Below, piece by piece: positions 16,162 to 20,668 of a DNA stretch of 20,668 bases. The stretch spans positions 1-20,668 of the forward strand of contig JBBRSL010000020.1 in the NCBI GenBank assembly GCA_038245435.1, read 5' to 3'. This stretch comes from JBBRSL01 sp038245435. GTDB taxonomy: Bacteria > Patescibacteriota > Saccharimonadia > Saccharimonadales > CAIOMD01. Under the pieces are notes generated by a model. The model was not told where the DNA came from. It was given only the letters and a program-made list of their open reading frames with translations, and made no database searches. Each line of letters opens with the position of its first letter. Positions within the stretch are counted from its first letter, which is position 1. A program made the translations under genes and the position numbers.

Positions 16162-18687
16162 ATGTCTCAAGTTGCCCGTCTGTATCAGTATTTTAAACCT
16201 ACCCACTATGCCCTGAAACTGACACCAGACCCTGAAAAACTTGTGTTTGACGGTACTGTAATAGTCTCGGGTGAGTATAACGGTAGCGATAATCTGCTGC
16301 GAGTTCACGCAAAAGACCTTACCATTACAAAGGTTGTACTTAACGAACTGCCCCTCGATTATTACCTTGAAGCTGAAAATGATGAACTATGCATCAGGCT
16401 TGCTGATAGTACTGACAAAAATCTAAAAGTTACAATCGATTTTACAGGCGTTATTACGAAGCCGATGCACGGCATGTACCCTTGTACTGCAAGTAATGGT
16501 GACATAATTATCGCAACTCAGTTTGAAAGCCATCATGCCCGCGAAGTATTCCCGTGCGTAGACGAACCTGAGGCCAAAGCGACTTTTGACCTGACACTGA
16601 CGACTCCAAAAACACAGGTTGCGCTATCAAATATGCCTTCGCTATCCCGAGCTGAATCCGGTGAACTCGCGACAACTGTTTTTGAAACAACACCAATTAT
16701 GAGCACCTACTTACTTGCCTTTGTATTTGGTGATTTGCACTGTCTTGAGGCTCACACTAAAAACGGTACCGAAGTGCGTGTTTGGGCCAGCCGAGATCAC
16801 GCAGCCGAGTCGCTATCGTTTGCACTTGAAACTTCTGTTCGCTCTATAGAATTTTTTAATGATTACTTTCAAACACCTTACCCACTCGCGAAATGTGATC
16901 ACGTTGCTCTACCTGATTTCAGCAGTGGTGCTATGGAAAACTGGGGACTTATTACCTACCGTGAGGTCTGCCTACTCGTTGACCCAACAAAAACTTCTGC
17001 AAATACAAAGGAATATGTAGCAACCGTTATTGCGCACGAGCTATCGCACCAATGGTTCGGAAACCTTGTGACAATGCGCTGGTGGGACGATTTATGGTTG
17101 AACGAGAGCTTTGCAACGCTCATAGAATACATCTGTGTCGATGCGCTATTCCCAGAATGGGATATCATGCTCAGTTTCGCTTCACAAGATGCGCTGAGCG
17201 CCTTGTGGCGAGATAGCATCCACGGAGTTCAGTCTGTTTACTGCGAAGTAACGCACCCTGACCAAATCAGCACCCTATTTGATCCCTCAATCGTCTACGC
17301 AAAAGGAGCGCGCCTATTATTGATGGCTCGCAATTTCGTCGGTGAAGAAGCCTTTAGAATTGGGCTTCAAAACTACTTTGTCGAGTTCGCATATAAAAAT
17401 GCAGCTGGCGATGACTTATGGAATGCACTGGGTAAAGCTGCCAATAAAGATGTTACGAGCTTTATGAACGTCTGGCTAAAACAGTCTGGCTTCCCGCTTT
17501 TGAGCGTTGACCAGACTGACACAAGCCTTACATTAAGCCAATCTCGCTTTACGCTCAGCAATGACCAAACTGATGATAGCCTGTGGCCGATACCGCTGAG
17601 TTCAGTACCCACCTTGCCCGAAACCGTCCTCACCGAAAAATCGATACAAATCGGAACAAAGACAGATAGCTTTGTACGGTTTAATACTGAGGGAGCTCAT
17701 TTCAACGTTCGCTATACAAACGCCTGGCAGCGCCAGGCACTAGCCGAACTTATCGAGCACCAAGACCCTTCTATGCATCCTTCTGAGCGCTTGTTGGTAC
17801 TTAATAATAGCCTCATGCAAAGCCGTGCCGGCATCAGCAGTATCACCGAGACCTTGGAGTTACTTGCTGCCTTTCATAATGAAAGACAAGAAACGGTCTG
17901 GAACGTTATGAGCCTATGTATCGCTGACTCAAGACGACTCGTTGAAGCGAACGACGAAGCCGAAGCTGCAATGCGAAGATATGTATTTAGTATTGTCTCG
18001 AGTCTTTACGAAGAACTTGGTTGGCATAATATCGAAGGTGAACCCTTGAATGATACGAAGCTCCGAAGCACTATTTTATCGCTAGCTTGCTATAGTGAGA
18101 CACCAGGTGTAATTGACGAAGTTCTTAAGCAGTTTAACTCATTCGATTCATATAATCTGATGCCCGCTGATACTCGGCACATTTTATTGGCAATGGCGGT
18201 AAAACATGGTGAGCAACAAGCCTTTGACTCACTCTTTGAAAAGTACCCGAAAGAAACGAATGCCGAACAGCAACAAGATATTTGTGGAGCACTTTGCACG
18301 ACTAAAAAACCTGAAAATATTGCGCAGATTCTGAGGAATCTAACAAACGAAGAATTTGTGCGGTTGCAAGATGTCGATCGTTGGATTGTTTATTTGCTAC
18401 GTAATCGATGGTCTCGCCAAGCAACCTGGGACTGGATGATAAGCAACTGGAGTTGGATTGAAGAAAACTTCGCGTCTGACAAATCGTATGATAATTACCC
18501 CCGCTATGCTGCAAGCGTTTTTTCTACCCCTGAATGGCAAAAAGCATATTCCGACTTCTTTACTCCGCAACTAGCCGTCACCGCCCTCCAACGAAATATA
18601 GAACTTGGCATCGAAGAGATTTCAGGTCGAGTTGCCTGGCGTGATCGCGACGAAAAACCTCTCGTTGAGTGGCTTAAAGCTCGATAA
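16162..18687 (+). CDS. M1 family zinc aminopeptidase
   Basis: A cytosolic peptidase that removes N-terminal residues from peptides; no signal peptide is seen. The exopeptidase motif GAMEN is at 256-260. The zinc site is HELSH at 292-296, with the third ligand E315 exactly 18 residues further on (HExxH-x18-E). The transition-state tyrosine lies in VYAKGA near 379. The N-terminal beta saddle domain and a C-terminal helical ERAP1-like domain are both present, so the 841-residue protein is complete. The start is ATG 16162 with AAGG at a 12-nt gap. The gene diverges from nusA, and its last 14 bp overlap the 3' end of yraN on the other strand. It probably helps recycle peptides, including products of Clp proteolysis, which is useful to an amino-acid-scavenging cell (inference). 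Confidence 0.96.
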   Translation: MSQVARLYQYFKPTHYALKLTPDPEKLVFDGTVIVSGEYNGSDNLLRVHAKDLTITKVVLNELPLDYYLEAENDELCIRLADSTDKNLKVTIDFTGVITKPMHGMYPCTASNGDIIIATQFESHHAREVFPCVDEPEAKATFDLTLTTPKTQVALSNMPSLSRAESGELATTVFETTPIMSTYLLAFVFGDLHCLEAHTKNGTEVRVWASRDHAAESLSFALETSVRSIEFFNDYFQTPYPLAKCDHVALPDFSSGAMENWGLITYREVCLLVDPTKTSANTKEYVATVIAHELSHQWFGNLVTMRWWDDLWLNESFATLIEYICVDALFPEWDIMLSFASQDALSALWRDSIHGVQSVYCEVTHPDQISTLFDPSIVYAKGARLLLMARNFVGEEAFRIGLQNYFVEFAYKNAAGDDLWNALGKAANKDVTSFMNVWLKQSGFPLLSVDQTDTSLTLSQSRFTLSNDQTDDSLWPIPLSSVPTLPETVLTEKSIQIGTKTDSFVRFNTEGAHFNVRYTNAWQRQALAELIEHQDPSMHPSERLLVLNNSLMQSRAGISSITETLELLAAFHNERQETVWNVMSLCIADSRRLVEANDEAEAAMRRYVFSIVSSLYEELGWHNIEGEPLNDTKLRSTILSLACYSETPGVIDEVLKQFNSFDSYNLMPADTRHILLAMAVKHGEQQAFDSLFEKYPKETNAEQQQDICGALCTTKKPENIAQILRNLTNEEFVRLQDVDRWIVYLLRNRWSRQATWDWMISNWSWIEENFASDKSYDNYPRYAASVFSTPEWQKAYSDFFTPQLAVTALQRNIELGIEEISGRVAWRDRDEKPLVEWLKAR

Positions 18688-19012
18688 GCTCGTCGAGCAC
18701 AGGCGGCTCACCAGATAAACTGGCTACCATTAAAATCGCGTTGCCGCTCCAGCCATTCATTTGAGTCCATATTCGTGCCGCAAGTATCATTTGTTGTTGT
18801 TTTTTATCGGTAATTGCGTCAAGACCATCACCCCAGGCAGAGCTTTTTCGATATTTTACTTCTACAAAATAAACTGTGTTCTTTTTTGAGGCGACAATAT
18901 CAATTTCGCAGCGCTGTGTTCGCCAATTTTGAGCGATAATTATAAAGCCTTCTTTTGCTAAATACTGTGCAATAATGTCTTCGGCATTTCTACCTATACT
19001 GGTCGTAGTCAT
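18674..19012 (-). CDS. YraN/UPF0102 family endonuclease-fold protein
   Basis: A 112-residue protein of the UPF0102 family with a predicted PD-(D/E)xK nuclease fold. The sequence shows GRNAEDIIAQYLAKEGF at the start, E36 and D38 in CEIDIV, and E51-V-K53 in FVEVKYR, in the spacing expected of the active site; the role in cells is not established. It follows rnhB by 33 bp in the same reading frame, a common gene pair in bacteria. ATG 19012 lacks a Shine-Dalgarno sequence, so expression may depend on coupling to rnhB. The 3' end overlaps the M1 peptidase gene by 14 bp. Confidence 0.9.
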   Translation of the reverse strand: MTTTSIGRNAEDIIAQYLAKEGFIIIAQNWRTQRCEIDIVASKKNTVYFVEVKYRKSSAWGDGLDAITDKKQQQMILAARIWTQMNGWSGNAILMVASLSGEPPVLDELIEL

Positions 19013-19045
19013 TTGAGTAAAGTCTATTAGTGCTCTATTAACTGG

Positions 19046-19585
19046 TCAAGACGGAAGTTTAAAACTCAGCCTATGCTCAGAACATAGCCCGTGTTGTGCA
19101 ATCATAGTGGCATGTAGCGCCGTGCCGTAGCCAACATGCCGTTCAAATCCGTAGAGCGGCATGCGTACAGCTAGTTCTACCATATAGGCATCGCGAGTTA
19201 CCTTAGCTACAATACTTGCCGCACTGACGGCTGGATAGGTATCGTCAGCCCGTGCCGCAGTTTTCACACCAGCGTATTGGGGCGCAAAGTTTATTGTGCC
19301 ATCTATAATTATTTTTTCATCTTGCCCGGCATTAATTTCTGCCAATGCTTCCCCTGTAGCCGATACAAGTGCCTTTGACAAGCCATATAAATCAATCTGA
19401 GTTGAGGTAATCCATCCATACCCAATATCTGCCGTCTTTTGTATTTCGATTGTCAGCTGTTCTCTCTTTTTTGCTGAGAGTTTTTTAGAATCTCTGAGTT
19501 CACTTATTGGCTCGTGCAAACGAACGGCGCACACCAGTAGTGGACCCGCCCAAGCACCTCTGCCAACTTCATCAACTCCAATCAT
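19046..19585 (-). CDS. rnhB: Ribonuclease HII
   Basis: RNase HII cuts RNA in RNA/DNA hybrids and starts removal of misincorporated ribonucleotides. The protein has 179 residues with GVDEVGRGAWAGP at the start (catalytic D5, E6), IIIDG (D95), ADDTYPAVSAASIVAKVTRD (about 113-132, further acidic ligands) and the GYGT motif at 152-155. The N-terminus is very short: the catalytic motif begins two residues after the initiator. The C-terminus HRLSFKLPS is a normal end for the family. The stop is TGA, the only TGA stop seen in the window. The start is preceded by AGG about 9 nt upstream. It lies 44 bp past the rplS terminator and is the first gene of an rnhB-yraN pair; no clear promoter of its own is visible. 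Confidence 0.95.
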   Translation of the reverse strand: MIGVDEVGRGAWAGPLLVCAVRLHEPISELRDSKKLSAKKREQLTIEIQKTADIGYGWITSTQIDLYGLSKALVSATGEALAEINAGQDEKIIIDGTINFAPQYAGVKTAARADDTYPAVSAASIVAKVTRDAYMVELAVRMPLYGFERHVGYGTALHATMIAQHGLCSEHRLSFKLPS

Positions 19586-19624
19586 ATATCTAGCCTATAG
19601 ACTTTGGGCTAAAGTTGAAAGTCA

Positions 19625-19661
19625 TAATAAAAAGAGGCAACACGTACATGTTGCCTCTTTT
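19625..19661 (-). terminator. Intrinsic terminator of rplS
   Basis: A perfect 13-bp stem (arms 19630-19642 and 19649-19661, core GAGGCAACA) with a 6-base loop is followed on the minus strand by TTTTTATTAT. It lies 21 bp beyond the rplS stop and separates rplS from rnhB. Confidence 0.9.
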
Positions 19662-19682
19662 ATAAAGTCTATTTCTTGCTAT

Positions 19683-20120
19683 CTAAGCTTCTGAAGACTG
19701 TGCAGCTTCTACTGTAGCTGGTTCTTGTATTTCAACAACCGGTTCTTTAATTTCATTAACTGCTTTTTTGTCAAAGTCTATCCCACTTAAACGAGCAGAC
19801 TTACCGGTGCGAGCACGCATGTAACCAAGATAGTTACGGCGCACTTTACTGCGCTTAGTAACTTCAATCTTTAGAACGTTTGGTCCGTGAAGCAAAAAGG
19901 TTTTTTCTACTCCGACACCACTCGCCACTCGGCGTACGGCAATAGTACTCGTAAGGCTGTTTTTGCGGCTCTTACGAATCACAAGACCTTCGAAAATCTG
20001 AACACGCTCTTTAGCGCCTTCTTTAATTTTTTGGTGTACACGAACAGTGTCACCGGTTTTTACATCGACTACTTGCCTTTTAAGGTAAGTGGCCTCAACT
20101 TTTTGAATTAAACTTTGCAT
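19683..20120 (-). CDS. rplS: 50S ribosomal protein L19
   Basis: L19 sits at the 30S-50S interface. The family core is present from the start to about residue 113: VKTGDTVRVHQKIKEG, RVQIFEGLVIRKS, and the Arg/Lys-rich VTKRSKVRRNYLGYMRARTGKSARL. The usual length is about 115; here the protein is 145 residues, with a C-terminal extension of about 30 residues rich in Glu, Ala and Val (from SGIDFDKK to the end), likely disordered and acidic. ATG 20120 has no Shine-Dalgarno sequence. The gene stands alone, with its own extended -10 promoter and a strong terminator. Confidence 0.96.
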   Translation of the reverse strand: MQSLIQKVEATYLKRQVVDVKTGDTVRVHQKIKEGAKERVQIFEGLVIRKSRKNSLTSTIAVRRVASGVGVEKTFLLHGPNVLKIEVTKRSKVRRNYLGYMRARTGKSARLSGIDFDKKAVNEIKEPVVEIQEPATVEAAQSSEA

Positions 20121-20157
20121 GTATATAGTAATCCCAAATATTTAGACAATCCGAACT

Positions 20158-20166
20158 ACTATAGCA
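20158..20166 (-). promoter_or_regulatory. rplS promoter, extended -10
   Basis: On the minus strand TGCTATAGT is an extended -10 element. The -35 region (TTTCAA at a 17-nt spacing) is poor. The predicted start is near 20151, giving a leader of about 30 nt. Confidence 0.55.
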
Positions 20167-20179
20167 CATCTGTTAAAGT

Positions 20180-20209
20180 TTGAAAAGTATTAAACTACTC
20201 ATTTATAAA
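20180..20209 (+). promoter_or_regulatory. Promoter of the malic enzyme gene
   Basis: TTGAAA (20180-20185) and TATAAA (20204-20209) are separated by 18 nt. The predicted start near 20216 leaves only about 8 nt before ATG 20224, so the mRNA may be close to leaderless; no Shine-Dalgarno sequence is seen. Confidence 0.5.
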
Positions 20210-20223
20210 GTAGAATTGAAATT

Positions 20224-20668
20224 ATGGATATATACGAAGAGAGTTTAAATGCCCACCGCAATTTGCGCGGAAAAATGGAAACAGTGCCTAAGGTCCCCTT
20301 ACTCACACCCCACGACCTAAGCGTTTATTACAGCCCAGGCGTTGGTGCTGTTTCAAAGTATCTTGCGGAGCATCACGAAGAAACGCCACAATATACGGGC
20401 ACCGGTAACTCTGTCGCCGTAGTATCGGATGGTTCAAGCGTCTTAGGGCTCGGCAATATCGGCCCTGAAGGTGCATTGCCGGTCATGGAAGGCAAGGCAA
20501 TGCTTTTTAAAACATTTGGTGGAATTGATGCTACAGCTATCGTGCTCAGCACACAAGACCCTGATGAAATTATTGAAACAGTCGTCGCTATCGCACCGAG
20601 TTTTGGCAGCATTAACCTCGAAGATATTGCCGCGCCAAACTGTTTTTATATTGAAGAAGAGCTTAAAA
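20224..20668 (+). CDS. Malic enzyme, N-terminal part (cut by the window edge)
   Basis: Malic enzyme oxidatively decarboxylates malate to pyruvate with reduction of NAD(P). Only the first 148 residues are present, with no stop before the window end. The catalytic tyrosine region reads YYSPGVG (Y36), the catalytic lysine lies in MEGKAMLFK (K91), and the metal-binding segment is NLEDIAAP (E133, D134). The region VVSDGSSVLGLGNIGPEGALPVMEG is the family signature. The short N-terminus (start MDIYEESLNAH) fits the compact prokaryotic malic enzymes rather than the long mitochondrial-type form. The cofactor-binding domain is outside the window, so NAD versus NADP cannot be judged. The gene diverges from rplS. 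Confidence 0.93.
   Translation, partial: MDIYEESLNAHRNLRGKMETVPKVPLLTPHDLSVYYSPGVGAVSKYLAEHHEETPQYTGTGNSVAVVSDGSSVLGLGNIGPEGALPVMEGKAMLFKTFGGIDATAIVLSTQDPDEIIETVVAIAPSFGSINLEDIAAPNCFYIEEELK

Noticed and set aside
19046..19048. Reassigned genetic code with TGA read as glycine
   Set aside because: rnhB ends naturally at this TGA for its family, no in-frame TGA occurs inside any conserved gene of the window, and Trp/Gly codons are ordinary. Kept only as a low-probability check on the rnhB-yraN junction.
1..20668. CRISPR array, insertion sequence, prophage, tRNA or rRNA
   Set aside because: I found no spaced direct repeats, transposase or integrase motifs, terminal inverted repeats, cloverleaf-like sequence or rRNA-like stretch; nearly all of the window is occupied by recognisable genes.

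Overview
The window looks like ordinary chromosome from a small-genome, Gram-positive-type bacterium. My best guess is a Candidate Phyla Radiation lineage close to Candidatus Saccharibacteria (TM7). This is inferred from gene content (large class A PBP, cytosolic M1 aminopeptidase, short malic enzyme, HrcA/CIRCE control of clpC, no outer-membrane genes) and from protein style, not from a database search. The genetic code appears standard: TAA, TAG and one TGA are used as stops and Trp is TGG. I see no prophage, insertion sequence, CRISPR array, tRNA or rRNA.

Layout. 1-752 (minus): C-terminally cut hypothetical helical protein, lying directly downstream of recG (minus). recG and a class A penicillin-binding protein (plus) diverge from about 2850-2900, where two TATAAT boxes face away from each other. 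A strong bidirectional hairpin terminator at 5742-5773 closes the PBP gene and the convergent radA -> PIN/TRAM pair (minus). From the radA start, a two-gene plus operon diverges: a GtrA-family membrane protein overlapped by a very large membrane protein that ends in a PIG-L-type deacetylase domain. It converges, with 3 bp between stop codons, on clpC -> membrane-anchored HEMLH protein (minus), which is driven by a promoter embedded in a perfect CIRCE operator. nusA (minus) has its own promoter and a terminator-like hairpin in its 5' leader. An M1 aminopeptidase (plus) diverges from nusA and overlaps the 3' end of yraN. yraN, rnhB and rplS are on the minus strand, with a strong terminator between rplS and rnhB. 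The window ends inside a malic enzyme gene (plus).

How the genes fit together. Most are housekeeping functions: branched-DNA and recombination repair (recG, radA), cell wall synthesis (PBP), transcription elongation (nusA), translation (L19), RNA/DNA hybrid removal (rnhB), protein quality control (clpC, M1 peptidase) and central carbon metabolism (malic enzyme). The order clpC...radA-PIN/TRAM resembles the Firmicutes clpC-radA-disA-yacL block, but disA is absent and surface-glycan genes sit between.

Less ordinary points: an identical-pattern C-terminal tail (LLxAIxxHGE) on two unrelated proteins, NusA and the PIN/TRAM protein; a probable attenuator in the nusA leader; a GT-C-like membrane protein fused to an apparently extracellular PIG-L domain; a candidate membrane zinc protease in the CIRCE/clpC operon; and rnhB and yraN lying in one frame separated only by a TGA codon.
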